From positions 620,001 to 684,000 of the forward strand of contig JAIWNF010000013.1 in assembly GCA_025093555.1 (NCBI GenBank): a stretch of 64,000 bases of DNA, read 5' to 3'. Position 1 is the stretch's first letter. Each line of letters starts with the position of its first letter. The position numbers and the translations under genes are program-made. This DNA comes from Circinella umbellata. Lineage: Eukaryota; Mucoromycota; Mucoromycetes; Mucorales; Lichtheimiaceae. Under the pieces are notes generated by a model. The model was not told where the DNA came from, did no database searches, and saw only the letters and a program-made list of their open reading frames with translations. This document shows positions 1 through 13,004 of this stretch, one piece after another.

Positions 1-3000
1 TACATGTAAAAGTAAATCGTTTATTATTATTATCATCTAGTTTGTCTCTTTTTGATAATGAGTTTTTAAAGTTACTATATTATATTAGTTGTGGTTCTAT
101 CCTAAAAATGGTAAAGAGGTGATACGTTATTGCAGAAATATATCTATATAGTTTGGATGAGAGAGAGGGTATGTTTCGAACTTATCTTATTTATTAGCAA
201 TTCTTTGATCATTATTAGCATTAGCATTAGCATTAGCATTATTAGTATTAATATCAACATCATAAAAAGATCATGATCATGATCATAAATACGTTATGTT
301 ATGAACAATATAAAGTACATTTTTGTCATTATTATGGAGCCACTGCTACCATTAATATTATTATAACTTATTGCTTTATATCATTAGTAAGTTTAAAATT
401 CGATCTGTGCATGTACTATACTCTGAAAAGCTTTAGTAGAAGCGCCTCAATGTAAAATATAGGTGAACAGTATGCGTGTTTGTATATTTATGCTGGTTAA
501 GAGAAGAAAGTGGGGAGATCGAGTAAAAGAATCCGTACATGAGGAGACTCCTACCTTTGTTAAGATATGTATTTTCTCCCCCCAAAAAAACATATTATCA
601 CGATCGTAATACTATACAGTAAATCTACATATCTATTACTCTGCTACTATGTACCATTACTACTCCTTCTATCTCAGTATTATTACCCGTTCCTTTCTTT
701 TAAAAATACAATATACTTTATTAATTACTAGTGAAGTGACATATATGTAAAGCTGACTATTTACCCTGCTTTAAAAAACCGGTTTTTTCCCTTTCATATT
801 CATTTCGGCAATGTGCACGCGTCATATTGTAAAACATTTGATATGTACATATATTATTATAAACATCTAGTGGTTGGCGGTGTGATGTATAAAGGAAAAA
901 CAAAATCCCTCTCCGATTCAAAAAAAAAAGTAATACATAGTAACAACATAATAAACAACATCATGCCATCTAATTTTATTTTGATGCAGTCAGAAATAAA
1001 ACATCTTGCTTTAAGACAACGATAACACTATGACAACAACAACAACAACAACAACAGCAACAGCAACAGCAACAACAACAGCAACAGCAACAGCAACAGC
1101 AACAGTAAGAATTGTCAAGTGATCAGTAAACAAAATAATAGTGTTTTTCTGTATAGTATACAGCTACCATGGTGACCTTCATTTTGGGTCTGCGTTTTGT
1201 TTGTTATTCTCTTTTTTCTGTTATCAGCTCTTCCAAGACTTCTCTACACCAACCACCTCCATATAACTTTCGCCTCCTTTTTTTTTTTGCGGGCTGGTCG
1301 GCATCAAGTTAATCTTAGTAAAAGAAGAAGTAAATGTACAGTTCATGCAAGTAATATTTGCTAACCCTGTATTAGTATGTGTCTGTTTATTATTATATTA
1401 AGTTATACTCATTTAGGTGTGAGACATATGGGGTCCTTCCCTAGGTTATGAGGAGGGAGAGGAGAAGGCGGTTTTAAACGATGGTAATAAAAGAAGGGAT
1501 TTTATTTATAAATTTAGTAGTAATAATAATTAATTCATATGATATTTACCAACAGTATTGCATTATAGTATTATTACAAAGATTACAAAATTGTGTAATA
1601 AGCAAAGGTGTCTTTTTTGGCTCTTTTTCAAGGAAATCGAAAGGTATGAGCAAAGAATTCAACAAATAGGCTAGTACAAACATCTTCAACTTTCTTTTCG
1701 ATCTTTCATTCATGATTCAATTACAATGAAAATGGGAGGGGGTGTTCAAAGAAAAAATAGAAAAATAATACGTAAATGGGATGGTTTTTAGTAACCACCT
1801 TACCAGAATGAGCCAAGATTTTTTCTCTTTTGTTCTTTCACATTACTATAATAGCCCCTTACAAAAAAATGTTTTCTTTCACTACATAAATATTGTCCTG
1901 ATTTAACCTCGGAGAATCCATCACCACCTGCATCGGCATCTTCACCAATACGGTTAAGATCTTGCCTAATTAACACAAAACTACACGTAATGCTCCTTTG
2001 AAACCTTCCTCCTTTTCCCCGCCCCTTTCAAATAATATGTCTTTTGGTTGGATTCCCTTTCTTCAATCCTCCCCTCTCCTTTTTTTCTCTTTATTTCATA
2101 TTGAGCTTTTATACATATTTGATTATACACTCATGACATGTACTCAAGTATGACACATATTTTTATTACTATTATTTTAACTGATAAAGCTGATATATAA
2201 ATAAAAAAAATTATACCGAAAAGTTAATTGCTATTCATAAATATGGTTTCAAGATACACTATATATGTATACATGTATTTGTTAATTGATTTTTGTTTTT
2301 GAAGATCAAGAAACACATACATTTTTCATATACATTTAGTATATCTATACTCTCAAACCAGCAACTACAATAAAAAAAATATAAGCAATTGCTCTTAGTT
2401 ATTGTTCTTCAAGGTCCTTCTTACTGCTAAGATCATAATCTTTGTATGTCCACCTCTTGGTTAAATGCCCCTAAAAAGATATGATCAACAATGATCGGCG
2501 GCCCTTCCTCTCGTTTTTTTCCCATGTGTACTAAATATGTCGTTCCGTTATTTGCTAGTTGGGCCTCTTTCACTGACTTCGCTTTCTTATTTCTGCGCTA
2601 ATAACATCATAACAGGAAATAAAAGAAACTTTTTTTATACAATATTTTGATTGTCAAACTTTATTATTATCAGTTAAATCTTTTATTGGATAAGAATAGA
2701 AGAGATTCTCTTCCAGCAAGCTAGGAAAGTACGATTATTACGAATGAATATGTATTAATATGAGATTTTATACATTGACAACTTGTGTATCTTTATGCGC
2801 AGTACGTAGAAATACCAATAGTGTTTTTTTTTCATATCATTTTAGTATTATTACATTTAAGTTCCATTGAGATTTTATTCATACATTTAAATGGGATAAT
2901 AAATGAGGTTGTTCGGAAAACTCTGCTCGAACAATATAGTTCGTTTTGTTTACTTGCAGCAATAACACTGTCATTTTTCAGGATTAATAGTATGTGTCGG

Positions 3001-3806
3001 TTCCTTTTTAGTTGGTATATTTGTTTTTACTATATTCATTATTTCACGGACTTCCTTTCTCTGTGCTCTACATGTGCGTGATTGATTACATTCAGGGTGA
3101 ATTAAAAAGAAGTAAAAAGGGTATTATCAATTTGCACATACTGGGAGAAAATTAATTCAGGTGTGTAAGTGTTGATAAGCCAATAAAAACAATGAAATAG
3201 AATACACAGACCATTCATATTACAAGGAACGAGAAAGCATGGAAACCTTCGCACAGGCCTTTGCTCTGACCCCCCTGACCACTTCCTCCCCCCACCCCCA
3301 AAGGAAAAGTTCGATAAAGAAGGAACTCCACATCATTTCCCTCCTTATGACTCTGAATAATGTGATTATTTTTTGAACATGTCGATCATTTTAAAACGGG
3401 AATTTTCTTTTACTACCATGATCTAGTTTTATTGAGAAATTTCAAAAATAAAATAAAATGAAGCGCGCCAAAACTAATCTCCTAATTTACTATCGTCATA
3501 ACACTTTTATCACCATTCACAATGCATGCATATGGTATATAACATGCATAATACAAAAGATACAAATAATTTATTTTATATCAATACTTCAATTGTTATC
3601 CATCACTTTGAGCACATCGAACATAAATCTTTGTAATATGATTTAGTGCGGCAAAATCCTCAAGTTTTTATTTTTTTCCGAATATTAACTCATTGAGAAA
3701 AAAATGATAATGTAAATAGCGGATTATGTCTTTAATAAAAATTTAGAATTGATTATGTACTATTTATTATGCAAAAAAACTGGTCACCTTGAGATAGTTT
3801 TTTTTC
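1..3806. other. gene-free region with microsatellites
   Basis: I see no supportable gene in this 3.8 kb stretch. Open frames are short, AT-rich and lack plausible splice partners. It holds small repeats: ATTAGC-like units near 210-250, overlapping GATCAT units near 268-288, and a CAA/CAG tract at 1034-1105 described separately. A hydrophobic frame at 2785-3081 is the longest, but it has no recognisable motif. Confidence 0.6.
1034..1105 (+). repeat. CAA/CAG trinucleotide tract
   Basis: There are 72 nt of uninterrupted CAA and CAG units, 24 codons if read as Gln. In the Gln frame a TGA lies directly before the tract and a TAA directly after it, so it cannot be part of an open Gln frame without splicing. 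No flanking coding exon was found. Confidence 0.9.
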
Positions 3807-5591
3807 TTATGTACTATGTACAAGTTTCTTTTGATTACTTGATGATGTATCATCTCGTAATACTTCACGTAATGCCATAGTTGCATATTGGCTTGTTTTC
3901 AGCGTAAAATTCATTTGTAATCCAAGATATTTTCCATCTTTTGTAGAATAGTAAAAAAAGTGTATTAGTAATATAAAGAAAAAGAGAATTCTATCGATTA
4001 ATCAATTACCTTCTATGTTTTGTGGTTCAGGTTTAGAGTTGATCCGATCAATGTCTGTGTTGCATAAGCTAGTTTCAGGATCATTATAACGAATTAATGA
4101 AAATGTTAAATCATTAGCCTTTGCTAGCAGTGATCGATAATCGCCACCTAAATCCCTAATAGCAATAAAACAGTATTTACAAGTTTAGCAAATAAATTAA
4201 TAATAATTTTAATATATCAACAATACATACTTCATAATATTCTCTGCACGAGTGAATTTTATGCCATCTTTCTCTATATAACATTTTAGTAAGATTGAAG
4301 ATAGTAAGTCAGTCAGTCAAAAAAAAAACTACAGAGATCAATATAATGCTCTTATTATCATATAAAAAGTAATAGTACCTAGGAGTTCCTGGTATATTTT
4401 TCCAATTTCGTTCTCAGGGTATTGTGATCTGTGCCCTGGGACAGGATACACTACATCCTCAATTGTATAGAATTCTAAGTCCTCTTCTGTCAGAACTTTA
4501 GGTTGCTTTCGCTAATATGATTCAAGAAAACCTGTAATTTTAGCTCTATGTTTTTCGTATTGTTTGGTTAATAATCCCTCTTTCGTTACGTACCTCAAAT
4601 TGGTTACGACGACCTGCATTATTACTAAGTGTACTTGGATCAGTCGTACTCTTGTTTTCTGCTGCAGGTTTAAGCACTAAATCGCCTACCAATGGCTTAT
4701 CACATCCAAACCGCTTGACACGTTCAGATACAACGTGATTCCAGACATAGGATTGGTAGGCATGCATATACATACTCAACATATTTCTTGGAAGCTGAAT
4801 AAAAAAATAACAAGAATAGGTTAAACTTTGTTAGAAAAAGATAGGATAATTTTTTTTTACCGATTGAATCGCCCGTTTATGGTTTTCAGGAGATTTTATA
4901 TAGGCACTCAATAGTGCCTTTTCAGGACCACGGCCAGGAAATTTCTGAACAGCAGCTTTTGGATCCTTTGTATTTTGCCAAAATTCTCGAGCTTCCGCAA
5001 AATCATTTCGTTCTATTATTATTTCAAATGAGACATATTTTTTTGGTAGAATAATTATGAGGAGTTGAAGACGAGTGAGTTGTAAAGGAGTCAAAAAAAA
5101 AAAAGAAAAAGTTTGTTAGGGTATTGAGATCATATATGGACAAAAAAAACTATAGAGCTTTACCTCCGGGACGGGGTTTAAGAATCAAATCACAGGCTTC
5201 TTCAAAATCAAGCTTTAATATGGCACGGCCAACTTCATGGGTCATGATGGTACCTGTTCCGAATCGCTGCATACCAAAATAATTGATAAATCCTCGTTCA
5301 CGCAGTGATTCCATTGATTCAATTATTTGATCTTCAGTGGCACCCGAAACATCCCTACATATCCATCATTCAAAGGAAAAGAGGTGTCAATATACCATGT
5401 ATAAGTAAAGTAAGAGTTCGACAAAACACATATATTCCGCATGATTCTTTTTTATCCTATTTTTTTTTTTACCGTAAGATAATGGTAAATCGATTTCCTT
5501 TCAAATCACCTAATGTCAATCCGTTTGGTACGTAGCTACATGTTATGATTTAGTAAATTAGACTTTGATAAATGTGCATAAACACACGCAA

Positions 5592-5644
<53 letters not shown>

Positions 5645-6866
5645 TATACTGTTTTTAGAAAACATACTCATAATCACCAATATAAATATTATGCTGCTTC
5701 AATTTATCTTCAGCAAGAATTAGTTGTTGTACTCTTGCTTTGGGAGATGTCATCGTTTGAACAGTAACTGCACGCGCATCCTTGGTTCCAGCAGTTCCAA
5801 TACGTGAAGTTTTCAAGTTTGCATACTTTCCGATCAAATTGATCGCTTTTGAACTTTCAATACCTAATTTAAATACATTGAATTGGAGATATTCGCCACC
5901 TAATGCTTTATAATTTGGGGGCACATCGCGTGCTATACTCGTTCAAAATTTTTATATAATTAGACCACTGTGTGTCTGTGTGTTACCTAGACTAAATTTT
6001 TCTGCATAAACATAATAAAAATAATTTTTTATTACCTTTTTCTTCTTCATTAATCGCCCATCTAATAGTAAGTACTCCATCCTTACAAAGTGCCAATGGT
6101 CGATCGTCATTCAAAACATGCCTATCAAGAAGGTGATAGAATTGAAAACGGCTATCCTTGGACGTCTAAATATCACATAAGAATACAAAATAAACAATGA
6201 GTCGCCACCATTTAAATTCATCCATGAGAAAGAGTAAATTGCAGTTCAGAAATCATAATTTAGTATACTTACTTCAATAGAAGCACTCAGAGATTTGTCT
6301 TCAGATCCTTCTCTCAAAACTTTACGAAGTTGTGTAGCAAATTCTTCATTAAAAAGTTTTGCTACTTCTGCATCAAAAGCAGTTTCATCCAGAACATCTG
6401 TTTTTTCAGCGATTTTACGTTTCTTTTTAATTATAGCGATAATGAAACAGAAAAAAAAGGCTGTATTAATATTCCATACTCTCTATTTTGCTTATATAGT
6501 TTATGATATTTATGAAAAAAAAAATATACTTTTTCGTTAATAATAGTAGGCTCTAACGATTTAAGGGTAACAACGTTTCCATTGAGATCAACTTCATGTA
6601 CCACGAAATCTTCAATTCTAAATAAAATGTTAATTTTACTGTTAGGAATAAAAACGAGCAAGTGGTTTCTTTTTTTGTCGCTGTTACCTATACTTGATGA
6701 TTCCATGAAATCCCGGAAGCGAATCATTGACATAAGCAGTGATACCAGCATCGGGTTCTTTAGGTTGGTAACGCGCTCTTTTTGAATCATTTTCTTCTTC
6801 ATGAGAATCCGCTTTTCTTTTTCCAAGAGTAGACTCGGATTGTTGCCGAGAAAATATATTACCCAT
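3807..6866 (-). CDS. PUS7: tRNA/RNA pseudouridine synthase, PUS7/TruD family
   Basis: Isomerises uridine to pseudouridine in tRNA and other RNAs; the yeast and human homologues act mainly in the nucleus. Joining 13 exons (6866-6688, 6617-6530, 6422-6273, 6165-6036, 5932-5668, 5535-5473, 5354-5164, 5012-4861, 4794-4594, 4511-4379, 4273-4231, 4155-4010, 3937-3807) keeps one frame of 623 residues. The TruD signature [11 protein letters not shown] lies near residues 231-241, with the catalytic Asp at about 234. [21 protein letters not shown] and the C-terminal [11 protein letters not shown] are family hallmarks. The N-terminus is short, Lys/Arg-rich and nuclear-signal-like ([18 protein letters not shown]). 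The start is the first ATG of that exon. The intron at 5536-5667 holds a long TA/TG microsatellite. MED20 is divergent 363 bp away. Confidence 0.96.
5592..5641. repeat. (TA)n(TG)n microsatellite inside a PUS7 intron
   Basis: About 9 TA units run straight into about 16 TG units. The whole tract lies in the intron between PUS7 exons 5 and 6. Alternating purine-pyrimidine DNA of this kind is prone to length change and Z-DNA formation. Confidence 0.9.
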
Positions 6867-7229
6867 ATTTTTCTTAAAAGTAAAGGAAGACAGGTGATAT
6901 TTATCTGATCAAATACAAATAAATTTTTTCATGTTAATTTTTTCATAGCCGACGGTATCTGTTTTAGCTTGAAGGAATAATTATAATATTTAATAATATT
7001 AGTAGCTCGTTTTTTAAAGAAAAAAAACAAGTATGCATATACTGTAATAGAAGAAAAACCATTATATGTTATATTGCCAAGCAACAAAAAGAATAAGATG
7101 TATTATATCATTGCATTATAATATAAAATTTTTGCATAGACTATTTTACAGTTAAAAATCACTTTTTTAGTTTAAGAGGCGAAGAGGTTGATTTTTTCTT
7201 TTTTCTTTTACTTAATAAAATAGAACGCG
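6867..7229. promoter_or_regulatory. shared divergent promoter region of PUS7 and MED20
   Basis: The 363 bp between the two start codons must hold both promoters. A pyrimidine run (TTTTTTCTTTTTTCTTTT) lies about 25 nt upstream of the MED20 ATG. I see no clear TATA box for either side beyond general AT richness. Confidence 0.5.
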
Positions 7230-8131
7230 ATGGCTGTAACATGGTTAGATATTCTTTTCTTTAATACTTTTTGAAAACCAAAAATTGAAATTACAGATAA
7301 TAATCAGACAGTTTTTAAAAAAGCTTAGTCCGATGGAAAAATGCTACAGGCATGCGTGATTTAGCATATATTCAAGAACATGTCACAAAATCGCTACATG
7401 GCAAAAATACAGGTTCCTGGTCTTTAGGTGTAAAATTATATCGTGATGTTGTTCAAAATGGCAGTGCACGTGGAAACTCACATCAAATGATGCAAAGTTC
7501 ACTTCACCAACAACAAAACTCTAGAGACTCTAAACTAATGTATCAAGTCGCGCTGGGGCAACAACCAGGTCAAGTTTATTGTATGGTGGACGGAAGTGTC
7601 GTTGTTGAAGCAGAAAAAGAATTAGAGATTATCCTATCTCGATTAAAAAACGTATGGGCTATGCGACATAATGTTGTTATCGAGGTAAAAATCTATATGT
7701 AATTGATTATTTGTCTGTTAGTTATTAACATGTAAATGAATGGATGAATGATCATCTATTAGGGGACAAGTTTTGAAGTGGGTGATTTCACATTAAGAGT
7801 GGCAAATATTTTATTAGGATCAACATATAAAGGGTTACTATTGGAGGTAAACTAGTTATCAAAAGTTATATATATATATATATATTGTACAGAGAGGATA
7901 TTAACTATCTCATATGTATATAAACAGATCACTTATCAACCATGTTCTGCGCCCAATATGGCAGCCGATTTACTTCGTGAATTCGTAGAATCAGTTGTTC
8001 CACCAACAGCCCAGTTATCCTGTGAATATGAATACGATTATGAACTTGTTGGATTAAGTAATCATGATTTTAGCACTGCACATACTGGATACCAATACAT
8101 GATGCTTTTCCGTAACGATGGTCTTTTATAA
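7230..8131 (+). CDS. MED20: Mediator complex subunit 20
   Basis: Head-module subunit of Mediator, which links activators to RNA polymerase II in the nucleus. Exons are 7230-7243, 7324-7684, 7763-7846 and 7928-8131, giving 220 residues, close to the usual family size. The 14-nt first exon joins to give MAVTCLVRW, matching the MGVTC-type start of animal MED20; without this splice the downstream frame meets a stop upstream. Other family features are a conserved block before GTSFEVGDFTLRV, the segment STYKGLLLEITYQPC, and a C-terminal YQYMMLF. A Gln/Ser-rich loop sits near residue 70. The minus-strand GPI-protein gene converges on its 3' end 303 bp away. Confidence 0.93.
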
Positions 8132-8434
8132 AAGTTGTATTTTATGCAGCATTTTATTTTATTAATATGATAATAATAATAATAACAAAAAAGAAGAAAA
8201 ATCGAAAACCTTGTACATTTATCATGCTTTAAATAAATACGATAATATTAAGAGCACATCATAAAAAATTATATTGAAAACGTAAGGATGAAAAAGAGGA
8301 AAGGGGGCTTACAATTATAAGTGTGTATAAATGATGTAACCTGAAAAATATGGAAGAAGAAGAGGAGGAAGAGATAGTAGAGTGTTTAAAAGAAAAAAGA
8401 CAAAAAAGTCGATTAACTGACTGACATATTAAAA
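8132..8434. other. convergent 3' intergenic stretch
   Basis: About 300 bp between the MED20 stop and the stop of the converging GPI-protein gene. It is A-rich, with an AATAAA-like signal on the plus strand (TTTAAATAAATACG near 8230). It must contain both 3' ends. No gene is seen. Confidence 0.5.
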
Positions 8435-9633
8435 TTAGGCAAGGAAAGCACCAGCAATAACGGCAGGAATAGCCATCATGGTAGCAGCTAACTTGAAGGT
8501 GACAGCAACAGATTCTTCACCATCTTTTTTTTCTTGAGATTCAGAGGAAGCAGTGGTACCAGAAGATTCTTCTTTCTTTTTTTCTTCAGTATCATTTTCT
8601 TCCTCCTTCTTGTCATCGCCGTTCTTGTTATCAGCAGAGCCGGATTCTTGAGCATCGGAGGGCTTGGAAATATTAGCGTTTTCAGAAGCAGAGGGGGCAG
8701 CAGATTCTTTCTTGGCCTCATCATTGTTAGAAGATGAACCGGTAGCATTTTCAAGAGGGAAAGCCATGGAAAAAGCATGGGCTCTATTACAAATGTATTG
8801 TAAAAAAAAATGATACGTTGTTATATTAGTTATATGGAGGCTGAAAGTATTATAATAATTCTTTTGGTATCATTATTGATAATGAAAAGAATAATTATTG
8901 AACAACTTACTTTCTGCCCTTGTCACTCACATAGTCAATACGGAAACCATAGTTACCCTTAGGGTCAGAAGTAGCAGGGATCTATATGTATTTATTGTTA
9001 TTTTAATAGATTGAATAGAAATGTCGGATGGTAAGTACGGACAAGAATGCTTTGTATGCCGTTCAAATGGTTACACTTGACTAAAAAAGTCGGTAATACC
9101 ACGAGGAATTCCCAATTTTGGGAAATAGGTTAAATACTGACCTCAAATTTAGTCTTGCCATCAGAACCATCAACTTTGACAGAAGTACCAGTAGGAAGCA
9201 TGCCTTCACGACCGTTGCCTTGAAGCAAATGGATAGTAACTTGTTCATCGGCACCGTTGAGCCAGACTATACGTATATATATATACTAGATGATTAGTAT
9301 GACTAATTTACAGGAAAAAATAATAATAATAATCACTACAGTAATTTAAAAATATATATTCAAGCACTTACCGAGATCAAAACTAAAAAATCCGATATAA
9401 AATTATGTAAATGACATACAAAAGAAAAATAAAACAATAATTAGTAATTGAAAAGTTTTTTTTTAAAGATTGCTTTTTCTTTTCTCCTTCTCTACGTATT
9501 GTCATACATACGGAGTACCAGCCTTGACAGGTTCACCAGGAGTAGGTGTGGTAATGAAATAAGGCTGATGCTGAGCAGCAATCATGACAGTTCCAACAAT
9601 GGCAAAAACGAGAGCGGAAATGAAAGCCTTCAT
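8435..9633 (-). CDS. Kre9/Knh1-like GPI-anchored cell-surface protein
   Basis: Predicted secreted and GPI-anchored wall or membrane protein; the precise role is unknown. Exons 9633-9512, 9382-9372 (only 11 nt), 9266-9142, 8981-8911 and 8783-8435 give 225 residues in one frame. Residues 1-20 form a signal peptide (MKAFISALVFAIVGTVMIAA). Residues about 23-120 match the Kre9/Knh1 N-terminal domain: the PTPGEPVKAGTP start, then VWLNG, then PKGNYGFRIDYVSDKG. A Ser/Glu/Lys-rich stalk follows. The hydrophobic C-terminus (AATMMAIPAVIAGAFLA) ends the protein as a GPI signal would. The stalk is unusually charged for this family, which normally has a Ser/Thr stalk. A short N-glycosylation motif (NAT) starts the stalk. 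Confidence 0.87.
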
Positions 9634-10957
9634 AGTTATCTTCCTTTTAATATGTTCTATGTGGATGTTGAAAAGAAAAAGGAAAGAGTTGAAATCAATA
9701 AAATGAAAGGAATGAGATACAGTAAATGAATGAGAAAATTATTATTCTTATCTTTTTTTTTCTTTTGATCCAAATAACAGAGTCTTTATATACAAAAAAT
9801 ATGATGAATGAATAAATTTACCGGTCCGACTTCCATATTTTCTGTTTTTCTTACTCTTTTCTTTCTCTTTCTAAATAAACATTAAATCACATTCTATATA
9901 ATATAATATATGAGAGTGGATCGATTGCGTGAGACGGATTATTCTCTTTTCAGGGTTTCTGAGTGTGTAAAATAAAGAAAAAGAAAACTTGTGTAGCGTG
10001 ATTGCGGATTAAACGATATGTTCTTCTGATTCGTTGTACACCGTGAATCCGAACGAAAGAATAAGCGTTTTATTTTCAGAAATGTGATCAATCAATGTAT
10101 AGAATTATTTCATTTGAAGGACGGAATTGAAGTGCCATTGAATTTCTAACTCAATATTTTATAAATACCAAAGACATAGCTTTCTTTACGTAGTGTATTG
10201 ATACAGAAATTGGTCGATGCATCTAGAATAGTGAGAATATCAAGGATAGCAAAAAGATATATATGTAGAAAAAATTTATTAGTGATCTTGTAGCAATGCT
10301 GCACGAGAAACAAAGGTTACGAATATTCTGTCTGTTCCTTTCAAATAATGAATTGAATGGAAATGAAAACGTTATCAGTTTTTGTACTACACTAATTTTT
10401 ACCAAATAAGATCTAGTAAAAAAAGCTGCTCGGATAATCGCCAGATTTATGAGGAAGCCGTACTTTCATCATATAAGTATATATATATATATATATATAC
10501 ATGTCTTATATAACACATAAAGACAATGATTCCAGCTTTTCGATTTGAGTTATGGCGGGATGAAAAAATGAAATCATGTTCTTTTCCACTTTTAAAAAGT
10601 GGGGCACACGTTTTTTATTCCCTTCGGCAAGCAAGTTAAGCATTATTTGCACCATAGAATGATTAAATGATGTGTGCAGTATCCATAAGTTCTATAGATC
10701 ACGCATCATAATATGTACTACCCATACCCATGTAAATTTTATTTTATATCTACTAAAAAAATTCATCCTCGTTTAAGTTTTCCAGGCAACAGAAACATCG
10801 ACCATCCCTCTATGAGAAACAATGATAATCTACATCAAACATTTTGAAACATGATTTTTGTGACGAGAGAAAAAAACGGAATGATTACTTCCCGGTCCTG
10901 CATTTTTTATATCACTTTTGCTTTGGTTTTATTTTGTCCCTGTAAAATCGATTCTCC
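9634..10957. other. divergent intergenic region
   Basis: 1.3 kb between the GPI-protein gene and the F-box gene, which point away from each other. It should carry both promoters. A pyrimidine-rich leader and a TA microsatellite (10479-10499) are visible. No coding exon is seen. Confidence 0.5.
9784..9795 (-). promoter_or_regulatory. TATA box upstream of the GPI-protein gene
   Basis: On the coding (minus) strand the sequence reads GTATATAAAGACTC about 155 nt upstream of the start codon. This is a good TATA match at a plausible distance if the 5' leader is about 120 nt. Assigned from sequence and position only. Confidence 0.45.
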
Positions 10958-13004
10958 ATGACAGATTTATTATCAAGGAAACGAAAATGCCCATCAAATA
11001 ATCCATTGACAAGAACAAAAAGATCCCATAATGATAAACGTTCGGATTTCACACAAGCTTTATTGTCCAACGAATTAGTTTTACATATATTTAGTTACTT
11101 ATCAGCAAAAGAACTCACCCAATGTGCGAAGGTCAATAGTAGTTGGTATCGTCTGGCTAACGATGATTTGGTAAATATTTGTATAATCATAATGGAGTTA
11201 TCGAATTATTGTTACTATAATTATTTTTTGCAAACAATTTACGTATTGTGAAAGATCTTATACTTAATCTTAAATACTATAGCTTTGGAAGTTATTATTC
11301 TTAAGACGGTTCCACAATCCATTATTAGTCGACTTGAAAGAACATCCAAAATTATTAAAACGTTGGCAAGAAAGAGCGACACATTATGACAGTTACAATA
11401 GCAGCAACAAAAATAAACGGAAACGATCTGAATGGAAAATAATATACAAAACTAATCATAATTGGCGATCAGGTAAATATAATATTTTGAAAAGGAGCTT
11501 ATGAAAATAGCTCTTCTTATCAACATTTTATATTATTACTATTGTAATTAGGAAACTGCCGTATGACATATGTTGACGTTGATGAAGAAGATAAAAAACA
11601 GGCTCCACCTGATAACAATACTACAGTTGTCAGCAATAGCAATAATAATTACAATCCAACTTCATCCTATGTTCAGTTTGCGCACGATATATTATACATA
11701 GCCTCTACGACAGTACCATTGATTGAAGTGTGGAATGTCAAAAATAGTGGACAGCCAATTATGTTAAGACAGCTTGAGACAACAACATTGAATATCAACC
11801 AAATCACATCTTTGAAGTTGGATTTAGCATCTAAACCTGGTATCCATCGACTAGTGGCTGGTTACACTGGTGGTGGATTTTCTGTTTGGGAGATAACATT
11901 TGACATCAACTCCTCTTCTACTACTAGCGACGATATTGATAGTAATAGCTCCACTACTTGTTCTGCGACTGAAGTGGTGATTTATATTCCCAAAGTAAGA
12001 AGAAGGGATCACATTATATCTATTGGTATCTCATACCCAATGTTACTGACCTGCTCATCAGACATGAGATTAACAGCATTTTGTATTGATTCTTCCTTGG
12101 ATCAACACCAAGCAGCAAGATTTGTTTATGAGCTTAAAAGTCATATTCGCTGGAATCCAATGTCAGTAGAAATTGATCGATGTAACGGTGACAATAACCG
12201 TTGGCGAGCTATGGTGTGCTTTGGGATGCCCGTGGGGTTAAACGCATATACTGTTGGGGTTCAAGTTAGTTTTAATCTACGTAGACCTGGCTTTTTTTTT
12301 CATCGTATAATGAAGTTATTAAGAATCATTATATTGTGTTCTTTTATTTTTAGGAAATCATACTATCTAAGGATACATTGATATCATCAAGACATTGTAC
12401 AGCTTTAAATCAAGAAGATTTATTTTTTACTTCATCACCATATAATCGTTCGACCACCCCAATATCAGAATATTCTCAACAACCTATTACAGCCGTCAGT
12501 TATTCGGAACCATACCTTATCACAGCTCATGCTAACAACACTATCAAACAGTACTACGTTCAATTTTTAAATAACAACAAATTGGAGATTATTTTTGCGC
12601 AAACATTATATGGACATACATCCAAAGTGGGTGCACTTGCACTTGATGCATCGATTGGAAGACTTGTCAGTGGCGACAAATTTGGCATAAAATTATGGGA
12701 CGTTCCATGTTCTGGAAGAAGAAATAACAATAGCAACAATAGTATTTTCATGCATGATGACCCGAGTAACCATAGTGATGACCATGCTACTTATTATCAG
12801 CGTAGACGTATTCCCGGCACCGAATATATTGTATCGATTGATGGAACAGCCGTGGGGCATGATACATTACCTTTTCAAGATATGGAATGGTTACAATTTG
12901 ACACTGATAAAATCGTAGCTGTAGTTCGTGATGAACGTAAAAAGGATAGCAAGCGTGAAAAGTTTTCTGTGCGAATATGGTCATTTTCTGAAGGTGCCAT
13001 TTAG
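10958..13004 (+). CDS. F-box protein with WD40-like repeats
   Basis: Probable substrate-recognition subunit of an SCF ubiquitin ligase. Exons 10958-11170, 11283-11472, 11552-12264 and 12354-13004 give 588 residues in frame. The F-box spans about residues 36-80 (SNELVLHIFSYLSAKELTQC, then SSWYRLANDDLLWKLLFLRRF across the first splice). The rest resembles a divergent beta-propeller. The clearest repeat is near residues 455-490 (LYGHTSKVGALALD, then RLVSGDKFGIKLWDV), with weaker ones such as HRLVAGYTGGGFSVWEI. Repeats are separated by low-complexity Asn/Ser inserts. I cannot assign an orthologue or a substrate. Orientation is the same as the bZIP gene 406 bp downstream. Confidence 0.85.

Noticed and set aside
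2785..3081. 98-codon hydrophobic open frame
   Set aside because: T-rich composition gives Phe/Leu/Ile by chance, with no motif, no splice context and no neighbour gene.
8488..8778. 96-codon frame in the GPI-protein stalk region
   Set aside because: It is the other frame of the repetitive Ser/Glu/Lys-coding stalk, a shadow of the real gene.
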